DNA of 64,000 bases, from the NCBI RefSeq assembly GCF_005434945.1, contig NZ_SKCH01000001.1:461440-525439 (forward strand). The letters are read 5' to 3'. Numbering within the stretch: the stretch's first letter is position 1; each line of letters starts with the position of its first letter. The DNA comes from Prescottella subtropica (lineage in GTDB: Bacteria > Actinomycetota > Actinomycetes > Mycobacteriales > Mycobacteriaceae). A model generated the notes under the pieces. The model saw only the letters and a program-made list of their open reading frames with translations, did not search any database and had not been told where the DNA came from. A program made the translations under genes and the position numbers. Below are positions 1 through 29,503 of this stretch, piece by piece.

Positions 1-1
1 G

Positions 2-21610
<21,609 letters not shown>

Positions 21611-21619
21611 TCGTCCGGC

Positions 21620-22279
21620 TCACAACTCGGAGATCGGCGTGGACAGGGCCACGTCGACACCCATCTGCCGCAGATTGGCGTCGAGCACACTCCAGATGGA
21701 CGTCTCGAGGAATCGGGCCAGGGTGGCGTCGCAGACCCGGTGGTCGGGCTGGCTCAGCCAGCGGTTGACGGTGGCGTCGACCAGGCCGACGAGGGCGAAC
21801 GCCATCGGTTCGGCGAGATCCGACGCCGCCCCGCGCCGGTCCAGGATGCCGGCGAGCAGGGCGCCGAGTCGGATACCGATCGCGGTCTTGGTGCCGGTGA
21901 CCGCGCGGGAACCGACGGTCTTACGGCCCGGCGCGCCCCGACCCAGGAACGTGTGCAGACGCGGGTGGTCGACGATCCAGCGCAGGTAGGTGTCGACGGC
22001 CGACGTGATGGTCTCCTGCACCGTGCCGTGCGGGGTGAGGACCGGGCCCAGGTCCGCCATCATCGACTCGATGATGCGCAGCCGGATCTGTTCGTCCAGG
22101 TCACCGCGGTCGGTGAAGATCCGGTACACCACCGACCGGGGTACCTGGGCGCGCTCCGCGATCTGCTGGACGCCGATGTCGGTGCCGCCGTCCTCGACCG
22201 CGGCGAGGGCCGCTTCGAGGATCCGGTCGCGGCGGCGGACCTTGTGGTCGTCCCACCGTGTCGCCCGCCCGTCCGTCAT
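21620..22279 (-). CDS. TetR-family transcriptional regulator
   Basis: 219-residue DNA-binding repressor. The N-terminal helix-turn-helix reads RILEAALAAVEDGG...IGVQQIAERAQVPRSVVYRIFTDRGDLDEQI (residues about 18-65), followed by an all-helical ligand-binding region. Start chosen at the ATG beginning MTDGRATRWDDHK, just before the HTH; a longer antisense frame upstream is only a shadow of the thiolase gene. It converges on the NRPS gene with 9 bp between stops and is divergent from the thiolase operon across 102 bp. From position it most likely represses that operon in response to an acyl-CoA or related ligand; this is inference. Ligand unknown. Confidence 0.9.
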   Translation of the reverse strand: MTDGRATRWDDHKVRRRDRILEAALAAVEDGGTDIGVQQIAERAQVPRSVVYRIFTDRGDLDEQIRLRIIESMMADLGPVLTPHGTVQETITSAVDTYLRWIVDHPRLHTFLGRGAPGRKTVGSRAVTGTKTAIGIRLGALLAGILDRRGAASDLAEPMAFALVGLVDATVNRWLSQPDHRVCDATLARFLETSIWSVLDANLRQMGVDVALSTPISEL

Positions 22280-22304
22280 TTGCCGAACAGTAGTCGAGCG
22301 GTCA

Positions 22305-22333
22305 TTGACTGGACAACATGTCTCACTTACTTT
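22305..22333 (+). promoter_or_regulatory. Predicted promoter of the thiolase operon with candidate TetR operator
   Basis: TTGACT (22305-22310), 17-bp spacer, TACTTT (22328-22333), about 50 bp before the thiolase ATG. Inside the spacer lies a short inverted repeat GACA-ACA-TGTC (22312-22322), so a bound repressor would cover the promoter. The divergent TetR protein is the natural candidate. Read by eye only. Confidence 0.5.
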
Positions 22334-22381
22334 TGGTTGGACAGCGCGTCGCACACAACGTGATCCGGATCGGGAGTCGCT

Positions 22382-23572
22382 ATGGGCAGCAGGGTGTTCG
22401 TCATCGGCGTGGGGATGACGAAGTTCGAGAAGCCGGGGGCCCGTGAGTGGGACTACCCCGACATGGCGCGGGAGGCCGGCACCAAGGCACTCGCCGACGC
22501 CGGGATCGAGTACCGGCAGGTGCAGGAGGCGTACGTCGGCTACGTGTACGGCGAGTCGACGTCCGGGCAGCGTGCGGTGTACGAACTGGGCCTGACGGGC
22601 ATCCCGATCGTCAACGTCAACAACAACTGTTCGACGGGGTCCGCCGCGCTCTATTTTGCGGCGCAGTCGATTCGCGGTGGTCTCGCGGACTGCACGCTCG
22701 CCCTCGGATTCGAGAAGATGCAGACCGGTTCCCTCGGGACGACGTACGACGACCGCGAGCAGCCGATGATGCGGCACCTGCTCGCCCTGGCGGAACTGCA
22801 GGAGTTCGCGATGCCGCCCGCGCCGTACATGTTCGGGGCCGCCGGCAAGGAACACATGGAGCGCTACGGCACCACCGCCGAACAGTTCGCGCGGATCGGC
22901 GTCAAGAACCACCGGCACTCGGCGAACAATCCGTACGCCCAGTTCCAGGACCAGTACACGCTCGACGACATTCTCGCGTCCAAGCCGATCTACGGACCGC
23001 TCACCAAACTGCAGTGCTCGCCGACCTCGGACGGGTCCGGTGCGGTGGTGCTGGCGAGCGAGCGGTTCGTCGACGAGCACGGCCTGGCAGACCGGGCCGT
23101 CGAGATCGTCGGGCAGGCGATGGTCACCGACCTCGAATCCACGTTCGCCGACAAGAGTGCCATCAGCCTCGTCGGCGCCGACATGACCCGTACCGCGGCC
23201 CGAAAAGTGTACGAGCAGGCCGGGATCGGACCCGACGACCTCGACGTCATCGAACTGCACGACTGCTTCTCCACCAACGAGCTCATCACGTACGAGGCGC
23301 TCGGGCTGTGCGCGGAGGGCGAGGGCGGCAAGCTCGTCGACGCCGGCGAGACCACGTACGGCGGACGCTGGGTGGTCAACCCGTCCGGCGGCCTCATCTC
23401 CAAGGGGCACCCGCTCGGTGCCACCGGTCTCGCCCAGTGCAGCGAACTGACCTGGCAGCTGCGGGGCGCCGCCGATGCCCGTCAGGTCGACGGTGCGGCC
23501 GTCGCGTTGCAGCACAACATCGGCCTCGGCGGCGCCGTCGTCGTCACCGCCTACCGTCCCGCGAACCGCTGA
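22382..23572 (+). CDS. SCP2-type thiolase / lipid-transfer-protein-like acetyl-CoA acyltransferase
   Basis: 396-residue thiolase-fold enzyme expected to cleave 3-ketoacyl-CoA with CoA. Nucleophile Cys83 sits in NNNCSTGS; the HDCF motif (about residue 298) and GHPLGATG near the C-terminus supply the other active-site residues, as in the sterol carrier protein X / Ltp branch. No SCP2 domain is fused. ATG preceded by GGGAG. First gene of a five-gene operon with SRPBCC, MaoC, SDR and acyl-CoA dehydrogenase genes, a full beta-oxidation set. Ltp enzymes of this branch can be thiolases or aldolases on branched or steroid-like side chains; the substrate cannot be read here. Confidence 0.88.
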   Translation: MGSRVFVIGVGMTKFEKPGAREWDYPDMAREAGTKALADAGIEYRQVQEAYVGYVYGESTSGQRAVYELGLTGIPIVNVNNNCSTGSAALYFAAQSIRGGLADCTLALGFEKMQTGSLGTTYDDREQPMMRHLLALAELQEFAMPPAPYMFGAAGKEHMERYGTTAEQFARIGVKNHRHSANNPYAQFQDQYTLDDILASKPIYGPLTKLQCSPTSDGSGAVVLASERFVDEHGLADRAVEIVGQAMVTDLESTFADKSAISLVGADMTRTAARKVYEQAGIGPDDLDVIELHDCFSTNELITYEALGLCAEGEGGKLVDAGETTYGGRWVVNPSGGLISKGHPLGATGLAQCSELTWQLRGAADARQVDGAAVALQHNIGLGGAVVVTAYRPANR

Positions 23573-23600
23573 ACATCATTCATCCGTAAGGAGTTCCACC

Positions 23601-24032
23601 ATGGCTTCCGTTTCCGTTTCCGCCTCCCTGCCCGCCTCGCCCGACAAGGTGTGGGACGCCCTCTCCGACTTGTCCCGGTGGGAGGAATGGCTCACCATCC
23701 ATCAGGGCTGGAAGAGCGAACTGCCCACCGAGGTCCGGCTCGGTGCCACGTTCACCGAGGTCGTGTCCGTGATGGGGATGGCCAACAAGATCGAGTGGAC
23801 CGTCACCGAGGTGGAGGCTCCCAAGTCGGTGACGATCTCCGGCACCGGGATGGCCGGGGTCACCGTGCAGTTCACGCTCCGCGTCGAACCGGAGGGCTCG
23901 GGCAGCAAGGCGTCGGTCGACGCGTCCTTCAAGGGCACCATGATCGTCGGGCCGATCGGGAAGGCCGTCGCGAAGAATGCGGCCGTCGACCTCGAGGCGT
24001 CGCTCGCCAAGTTCGCCGAACTGGTCGGGTAG
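23601..24032 (+). CDS. SRPBCC (START-like) family protein
   Basis: 143 residues, beginning MASVSVSASLPASPDKVWDALSDLSRW, the usual start of the SRPBCC helix-grip fold that binds hydrophobic ligands in a deep cavity. Resembles the Rv0910-type polyketide cyclase/dehydrase-like proteins of mycobacteria. Strong ribosome-binding site AAGGAG eight bases before the ATG. Lies 28 bp after the thiolase and 4 bp before the MaoC gene, so it is co-transcribed; it may carry or hold a hydrophobic acyl intermediate. Function in the pathway unknown. Confidence 0.8.
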   Translation: MASVSVSASLPASPDKVWDALSDLSRWEEWLTIHQGWKSELPTEVRLGATFTEVVSVMGMANKIEWTVTEVEAPKSVTISGTGMAGVTVQFTLRVEPEGSGSKASVDASFKGTMIVGPIGKAVAKNAAVDLEASLAKFAELVG

Positions 24033-24036
24033 CCGC

Positions 24037-24903
24037 ATGACCACACCGACCGTGCAGTTCGACACCTCCGGTCTGGGGGTCTGGACCGAGGATCAGCGGT
24101 TCGACGTCACCGCCGAGCGGATCGCCGAATACGCCGCGGCCACCAATGATCCCATCACCGCACACCTGCGCGGCGAGGTGGCGCCGCCGGTGTTCGCGGT
24201 GGTGCCGGCGTTCACGTCGATGGCGCCGGCCGCGCTCGCGGTGGCGCCGGTGGAACTGCTCATGAAACTCGTCCACGGCGAGCAGGACTTCCACTTCCAC
24301 CGCCCCGTCCGTCCCGGCGACAGCCTCGTCGTCCGGGCGAAACCGGTCGGGTTCACCGGTAGGGAGAACGGGTCCACCGTCGTCGTCTACGTCGAAACCC
24401 GCACCGACGGTGGTGAACTCGTCAACGAGCAGTGGATGACCGCGTTCTTCCGCAAGGTCGACGCCGGACCCGGGATCGGTGAACAGGCCCCCGGCCACCG
24501 GTTCGACGAGAATCTGCGGGCCACCGATCCGGTCGCCGTGGTGCGCCAGCACATCGACACCGACCAGACGTTCCGGTACTCGCCCGCGTCGGGGGATCCC
24601 ATGCCGATCCACCTCGACGACGAGATCGCCCGCATGTCCGGGCTGCCCGGCATCATCAACCACGGGCTGTGCACGATGGCGTTCACGTCGTGGGCGGCGC
24701 TCACGGAACTCGCGGACGGCGACGTGAACCGACTGCGCCGGCTCGCGGTCCGATTCGCCGCACCCGTCCTGCCCGGGCAGGACGTCGAGACCGTGTTCCG
24801 GAGGTCCGGGACCGGATCCGGTGCCACCACCTACGCGTACGAGTCGACCGTGGGTGACGAGCTCGTCATCAAGGACGGCCTCGCCGTCATCGCCGATCGC
24901 TGA
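24037..24903 (+). CDS. MaoC-like enoyl-CoA hydratase (double hot-dog)
   Basis: 288 residues, the length of a two-hot-dog hydratase 2. The C-terminal half holds the hydratase-2 motif with Asp187 and His192 (SGDPMPIHLDDE, then GLPGIINHGL). The N-terminal half is a degenerate hot-dog that would build the substrate cavity. Predicted to hydrate trans-2-enoyl-CoA to (3R)-hydroxyacyl-CoA, fitting an SDR-type dehydrogenase encoded next. Start chosen at ATG 24037, 4 bp after the SRPBCC stop; the longer frame overlaps the previous gene and is unlikely. Resembles mycobacterial HtdY/Rv3389c-type enzymes. Confidence 0.85.
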   Translation: MTTPTVQFDTSGLGVWTEDQRFDVTAERIAEYAAATNDPITAHLRGEVAPPVFAVVPAFTSMAPAALAVAPVELLMKLVHGEQDFHFHRPVRPGDSLVVRAKPVGFTGRENGSTVVVYVETRTDGGELVNEQWMTAFFRKVDAGPGIGEQAPGHRFDENLRATDPVAVVRQHIDTDQTFRYSPASGDPMPIHLDDEIARMSGLPGIINHGLCTMAFTSWAALTELADGDVNRLRRLAVRFAAPVLPGQDVETVFRRSGTGSGATTYAYESTVGDELVIKDGLAVIADR

Positions 24904-24962
24904 CACTGCCGATCACTGAAACATTTCTTCGACGACAACGACTTTCGAGGAGAACAGACCTG

Positions 24963-25832
24963 ATGGGAACTTTGGACGGACGCGTCGCGATCATCACCGG
25001 CGCCGGTCGCGGTATCGGCCGCGAGCATGCACTGCTGTTCGCGCGGGAGGGGGCCGCGGTCGTCGTCAACGACCTCGGTGGCGCCAACGACGGCACCGGG
25101 GCGGATGTCGGGCCGGCGCAGCAGGTGGTCGACGAGATCGTCGCCGCCGGTGGCCGGGCCGTCGCGAACACCGACAGTGTCGCCGACTGGGCGGGCGCCG
25201 AATCGCTCGTCGCGCAGGCGGTCCGCGAGTTCGGCCGGCTCGACATCCTCGTCAACAATGCCGGGATCCTGCGGGACTCGTTCATCGCCGGCATGGAGGA
25301 GAGCCAGTGGGACGCGGTGATCGCGGTCCACCTCAAGGGGCACGCTGCGACCCTGCACCACGCCGCCGCCTACTGGAAGGCACAGTCCAAGGCCGGGAAC
25401 CCGGTGCAGGCCGCGGTGATCAACACCGCGTCGGCGTCGGGCACGTTCATGCCGAACGCCGGGCAGGCCAACTACGGGGCTGCGAAGGCCGGGATCGCGG
25501 CCATGACCCTGGTCGCCGCCGACGAACTGGAGCGCTACGGGGTCCGTGTCAACGCGATCGCCCCGATCGCCCGCACCCGACTCACCCTCGCCACCCCCGG
25601 CATGGGGGCGCTGTTCGCGGCCGAGGTGCCCGAGGGCGAGTTCGACGCGTTCGCTCCCGCGAACATCTCGCCGTTGGTCGCGCGGCTCGCGGCGGCCGAC
25701 TGCAAGCTCACCGGCAAGGTGTACGCAGTCCAGGGCGGCGCGATCACCGAACTCGTCAACTGGCACGGCAGTGACACCGTCGAATCCGACGGACCCTGGA
25801 CCGTCGACGACCTCGCCGACCGGCTCGGATGA
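24963..25832 (+). CDS. SDR-family 3-hydroxyacyl-CoA dehydrogenase
   Basis: 289-residue NAD(P)-dependent dehydrogenase. Cofactor motif TGAGRGIG at residues 12-19, NNAG near 97-100, catalytic Ser157, Tyr171 and Lys175 (ANYGAAK). The insertion NDLGGANDGTG after the second strand is typical of the 17-beta-HSD4-like branch that oxidises (3R)-hydroxyacyl-CoA. It would take the MaoC product and hand a 3-ketoacyl-CoA to the thiolase. ATG preceded by GAGGAGA. Its TGA overlaps the next ATG (ATGA), showing translational coupling with the acyl-CoA dehydrogenase. Confidence 0.88.
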   Translation: MGTLDGRVAIITGAGRGIGREHALLFAREGAAVVVNDLGGANDGTGADVGPAQQVVDEIVAAGGRAVANTDSVADWAGAESLVAQAVREFGRLDILVNNAGILRDSFIAGMEESQWDAVIAVHLKGHAATLHHAAAYWKAQSKAGNPVQAAVINTASASGTFMPNAGQANYGAAKAGIAAMTLVAADELERYGVRVNAIAPIARTRLTLATPGMGALFAAEVPEGEFDAFAPANISPLVARLAAADCKLTGKVYAVQGGAITELVNWHGSDTVESDGPWTVDDLADRLG

Positions 25833-28045
25833 AAGGTGTACTCGTGGAACGACATGCGTACGACCTCGGTATCGGGCTGAGTGACGAGCACGCCGCGCTC
25901 GCCGACGCGGTCCGCGGCTTCACCGAACGGTCGATCACCCGGGAACAGGTGCGGGCCGAACTCGACTCGCCCGCCGGCGACGGACGTCCCGCGTTCTGGT
26001 CTGCGCTGGCGCGACAGGATCTCCTGCGGCTGGCGGTGCCGGAGGAGCGCGGCGGGCACGGCGCCGGCCTGCTCGGTCTCGCGGTCGCACTCGAGGCGCT
26101 CGGGCGGACCGCGGCACCGGGACCGTTCGTGCCGACCGCGGCCGTCGTCGCTGTTCTCGCCGCCGCCGACGCGAAGGCCGGTATCGACGTCCTGCCCGGA
26201 CTGCTCGACGGCACCCGCACCGCCGCAATCGCACTCGACGATCCGCTGCAGGCCACCGTGGACGGCGGTGGCTACCGGCTGGCCGGTGTGGTGGATGCGG
26301 TGGTCGCCGGCGGGCACGCGGATGTGCTGCTGCTGCCGGCCCGGATCGGGGACACGGTGCGGTGGGTCGTCGTCGACCGCGGCGACGTCACCGCCGAGAC
26401 GCAGGACGGTCTCGACCTGCTGCGCCCGGCGGGACGGATCCGGGTCGACGACCTGGTCGTCGACGCCGGCCGGGTGCTCGACGGCCTCGACGCCCACCGG
26501 GTGCGGTCCATCGCGGCTGTCGTGTTCGCGGCCGAGGCGGTCGGCGTCGTGTCGTGGTGCGTGTCCACTGCCGCCGAGTACGCGAAGACGCGGGTGCAGT
26601 TCGGGCGCCCGATCGGACAGTTCCAGGCCGTCAAGCACACGTGCGCGCGGATGGGCATCGACCTCGAGAAGACGCGGGCGGTGGTGTGGGATGCGGCGTC
26701 CGCTCTCGACAAGGGCCACGCGACCGCCGACGTCGCGGCGGATGTGGCGGCGGCCCTGGTCCCGGACGCCGCCGTGCGGGTGGCGCAGGACTGCATCCAG
26801 GTGCACGGTGGCATCGGGTTCACATGGGAGCACGACGCACACCTGTACTACCGGCGTGCGCTCGCGATCCGCGGGCTGCTCGGCACCCGGGAGGACCGGA
26901 TCGAGAGGGTCGCGGGTTCCGCGCTCGCCGGCGTCGTCCGCCGTTCCGAACTCGAACTGCCACCCGAGGCGGCCGACCTGCGGGCCACCGTCCGGGAGGA
27001 GTTGGCGCCGATCGCCGCGATCGACGACGAGGACGACCAGCTGATCGCCCTCGGTGACGGCGGCTGGGTACAACCGCATCTGCCGCGGCCGTACGGGCGC
27101 GGTGCCGGACCGCTCGAGCAGATCGTCGTCGCACAGGAGATCACGGCCGCGGGCATCGCGATGCCGCAGCTGCTGATGGGCGGCTGGGCCGTCCAGGCTG
27201 TCGTCGCGCACGGCACCGAGAAACAGAAGCAGGATCTCGCGGTGCCGACGCTGCGCGGTGACCTCGTGTGGTGTCAGCTGTTCTCCGAACCCGGCGCCGG
27301 CTCCGATCTCGCGTCGCTCACCACGAAAGCGGAGAAGGTCGACGGCGGCTGGACGGTCACCGGCCAGAAGATCTGGACCACCGTCGCCCAGTTCGCGGAC
27401 TGGGCCATGCTCATCGCCCGCACCGACCCGTCCGCCCCCAAACACGACGGCATCACCTACTTCGTGCTCGACATGTCCAGCCCCGGCATCACGGTGCGCC
27501 CCCTGCGGGAGATGACCGGATCGGCCCTGTTCAACGAGGTGTTCCTCGACGGCGTGTTCATCCCCGACGCGAACGTCGTCGGTGCGGTGCACGACGGCTG
27601 GCACGTGGCCCGCACCACCCTCGCCGGGGAGCGGGTGGCGCTGAGCCAGAAACTCGAGGCGTACGCCACCGACGACGACCTGTACGCGTTCGCCCGCGAC
27701 CGGAACCTCGGACCGGTCGCCCGGCACCGGTTCGGCGAACTCGTCGTCGAGGCGCAGGCCGTCGACCTCATCGGCGCCCGACTGGTGCTGAAGCAGCTGT
27801 CGGGAGCGGACGTGAGCACCACCGCATCCGTCGGCAAACTCCTGGGAATGAGTCTGGGACAGTCGATCTCGGAGTACGTCGTCGCGGAACTCGGGGCGGC
27901 CGGCGTCGTCGCGATCCCCGGGCAGCCCAGCGACAAGGCGATGGAACAGCTCATCGCCGGACGTGCCACCACCATCTACGGCGGCACCACCGAGGTGCAA
28001 CTCAACGTGATCGCCGAACGGATGCTCGGGCTGCCCCGGGACTGA
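25829..28045 (+). CDS. Double-length acyl-CoA dehydrogenase (two fused ACAD halves)
   Basis: 738 residues, about twice a normal acyl-CoA dehydrogenase, built of two ACAD units (about 1-365 and 375-738). The first half ends with VHGGIGFTWEHDAHLYYRRA; the second carries the flavin/substrate segment WCQLFSEPGAGSDLASL and ends YGGTTEVQLNVIAERMLG. Fused FadE proteins of this shape in actinomycetes (FadE34 or FadE6-like) act on bulky acyl-CoA; one half usually keeps the active site while the other supports FAD binding. Start at 25829 overlaps the SDR stop; GTG 25844 is an alternative with AAAGG before it. Probably catalyses the first step of the pathway encoded by this operon. Confidence 0.85.
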   Translation: MKGVLVERHAYDLGIGLSDEHAALADAVRGFTERSITREQVRAELDSPAGDGRPAFWSALARQDLLRLAVPEERGGHGAGLLGLAVALEALGRTAAPGPFVPTAAVVAVLAAADAKAGIDVLPGLLDGTRTAAIALDDPLQATVDGGGYRLAGVVDAVVAGGHADVLLLPARIGDTVRWVVVDRGDVTAETQDGLDLLRPAGRIRVDDLVVDAGRVLDGLDAHRVRSIAAVVFAAEAVGVVSWCVSTAAEYAKTRVQFGRPIGQFQAVKHTCARMGIDLEKTRAVVWDAASALDKGHATADVAADVAAALVPDAAVRVAQDCIQVHGGIGFTWEHDAHLYYRRALAIRGLLGTREDRIERVAGSALAGVVRRSELELPPEAADLRATVREELAPIAAIDDEDDQLIALGDGGWVQPHLPRPYGRGAGPLEQIVVAQEITAAGIAMPQLLMGGWAVQAVVAHGTEKQKQDLAVPTLRGDLVWCQLFSEPGAGSDLASLTTKAEKVDGGWTVTGQKIWTTVAQFADWAMLIARTDPSAPKHDGITYFVLDMSSPGITVRPLREMTGSALFNEVFLDGVFIPDANVVGAVHDGWHVARTTLAGERVALSQKLEAYATDDDLYAFARDRNLGPVARHRFGELVVEAQAVDLIGARLVLKQLSGADVSTTASVGKLLGMSLGQSISEYVVAELGAAGVVAIPGQPSDKAMEQLIAGRATTIYGGTTEVQLNVIAERMLGLPRD

Positions 28046-28078
28046 CGCTCGACCGCCCCTCGACGGCACCCTGTCCGA

Positions 28079-28108
28079 TTGTCGCGTTTGCGGCCGTCGG
28101 AGTAGGGT
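28079..28108 (+). promoter_or_regulatory. Predicted promoter of the corA transcript
   Basis: TTGTCG (28079-28084), 18-bp spacer, TAGGGT (28103-28108). Transcription would begin near 28115, giving a leader of about 200 nt before the corA ATG. The preceding gene ends at 28045, so corA is unlikely to be only a read-through gene of the fatty-acid operon. Confidence 0.4.
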
Positions 28109-28132
28109 GTCGTCGTTCGCGTCGAACGTATG

Positions 28133-28149
28133 CCCGCGTCGTCTGCGGG
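28133..28149 (+). other. Small leader hairpin
   Basis: CCCGC (28133-28137) and GCGGG (28145-28149) around a 7-nt loop, between the predicted transcription start and the leader ORF. It could form the first stem of the corA leader; 5 bp only, so weak alone. Confidence 0.3.
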
Positions 28150-28177
28150 AGTCGAGGAAGAGGAGGTGGGGCTAGAT

Positions 28178-28207
28178 ATGAGTAGCCAACCTCCGAGTAC
28201 CAGCTGA
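28178..28207 (+). CDS. Short leader ORF (9 codons) upstream of corA
   Basis: ATG followed by eight sense codons and TGA, encoding MSSQPPSTS with a di-proline. AGGAGG lies 11 bases before the ATG, a better ribosome-binding site than corA itself shows. The site GGAGGT (28162-28167) is complementary to ACCTCC (28189-28194) inside the ORF, and GGCTA (28170-28174) to TAGCC (28183-28187), so initiation and translation would open or close this hairpin. A second hairpin follows 14 nt after the stop. Proline-codon leader peptides are known to sense Mg in enterobacterial mgtA and corA leaders; that this one does so is inference. Confidence 0.45.
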   Translation: MSSQPPSTS

Positions 28208-28221
28208 AATTCAGGTAATTC

Positions 28222-28244
28222 ACGCCACCTTGTGACGGTGGCGT
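28222..28244 (+). terminator. Hairpin between leader ORF and corA, possible attenuator
   Basis: Perfect 8-bp stem ACGCCACC (28222-28229) / GGTGGCGT (28237-28244) with loop TTGTGAC, followed by TTC. It is 14 nt after the leader ORF stop and 70 nt before the corA ATG. CTGAA (28203-28207) and TTCAG (28209-28213) form another small inverted repeat between them. It may be an attenuator for corA or a plain terminator of the upstream operon; the position beyond a predicted promoter favours the former. Confidence 0.45.
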
Positions 28245-28313
28245 TTCGACTGGTGTCCGCAGCCGTGTGGCGTGTGTGCCGGGCCGCGGACCTTCCCGAA
28301 AGCAGTACTCGTC

Positions 28314-29477
28314 ATGCTCGAGAAGCGTCCGATCCGTTCGATCCTGCCGCGACGTTCCGCCGGTACCGCCGACGACACCGTGTCGCCGGAGCATTCGATG
28401 GCCCCGCGGCAGCCGGGCCCGGTGCCGCCGTCTCGTGTCTCCGGGCCGGTCGCGGTCGAACCGAGCGTCGTCAACAGCGCCGTCTACCGAGACGGCCGGC
28501 GCATCGCGTCGCCGGCGACGCTGGCGGAGGCGCTCGAGAGCCTGCCCGACGCGTCGTCCATGGCATGGATCGGGTTGTACCGCCCCGACGACGCCCAATT
28601 GAACGCTGCAGCAAAGCAGTTCGACCTGCACGAGTTGGCCGTCGAGGACGCGATCGTCGCGCATCAGCGCCCCAAGCTCGAACGCTACGGCGACACCCTG
28701 TTCGTGGTGCTGCGGGCCGCCCGCTACCTCGACGAGTCCGAGTCCGTCGACTTCGGGGAACTGCACATCTTCTGCGGACCGACGTTCGTGCTCACCGTCC
28801 GGCACAGCGAATCACCGGACCTGTCGAACGTTCGACATCGCATGGAGAACGACCCGGATCTGCTCGGACTCGGCCCCGAGGCGGTGCTGTACGCGATCCT
28901 CGACGCCGTCGTCGACGGCTACGCGCCCGTCGTCGCCGGCCTGCAGAACGACATCGACGAGATCGAGACCGAGGTGTTCAGCGGCGACCCGATGGTGTCG
29001 CGGCGCATCTACGAACTGTCCCGCGAGGTCATCGAGTTCCAGCGGGCCACCAAACCGCTGCTCGGGATGCTGCGGGCGCTGTCGGCGGGCTTCGACAAGT
29101 ACCAGACCGACGAGGAACTGCAGAAGTACCTGCGTGACGTCACCGACCACGCCACCACCGTCGTCGAACGCGTCGACGGCTTCCGGGCCCTGCTCGCCAA
29201 CATCCTCACCGTCAACGCCACCCTCGTATCGCAGGCGCAGAACGAGGAGATGCGCAACATGACCGAGGCCAGCTACGCGCAGAACGAGGAGATCAAGAAG
29301 ATCTCGTCGTGGGCCGCAATCCTGTTCGCACCCACCCTCATCGGCACCGTGTACGGCATGAACTTCGACAACATGCCCGAACTGCACTGGGGTGGCGGCT
29401 ACCCGTTCGCGCTGATGCTGATGTTCCTCACCTGCTTCAGCCTGTACCGGATCTTCAAGAGGCGGGGCTGGTTGTAG
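28314..29477 (+). CDS. corA: CorA-family divalent cation (Mg/Co) transporter
   Basis: 387-residue inner-membrane channel. The long soluble N-terminal part is followed by the coiled helix (SYAQNEEIKKISSWAAILFAPTLIGT) leading into TM1, the signature GMNF, then TM2 (about residues 360-380) and the basic tail RIFKRRGWL, exactly the CorA layout; it would work as a pentamer. ATG 28314 (MLEKRPIRS) is chosen; GTG 28272 would add 14 residues but has no ribosome-binding site. Preceded by a structured leader with a short ORF. The following polymerase gene starts 27 bp downstream and may be co-transcribed. Confidence 0.92.
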   Translation: MLEKRPIRSILPRRSAGTADDTVSPEHSMAPRQPGPVPPSRVSGPVAVEPSVVNSAVYRDGRRIASPATLAEALESLPDASSMAWIGLYRPDDAQLNAAAKQFDLHELAVEDAIVAHQRPKLERYGDTLFVVLRAARYLDESESVDFGELHIFCGPTFVLTVRHSESPDLSNVRHRMENDPDLLGLGPEAVLYAILDAVVDGYAPVVAGLQNDIDEIETEVFSGDPMVSRRIYELSREVIEFQRATKPLLGMLRALSAGFDKYQTDEELQKYLRDVTDHATTVVERVDGFRALLANILTVNATLVSQAQNEEMRNMTEASYAQNEEIKKISSWAAILFAPTLIGTVYGMNFDNMPELHWGGGYPFALMLMFLTCFSLYRIFKRRGWL

Positions 29478-29503
29478 CACCCGGCGGCGTCCGTGGTGCC
29501 AGT

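Noticed and set aside
28079..28313. M-box (ykoK) Mg riboswitch upstream of corA
   Set aside because: The conserved M-box core segments I know are not present; the leader ORF explanation fits better.
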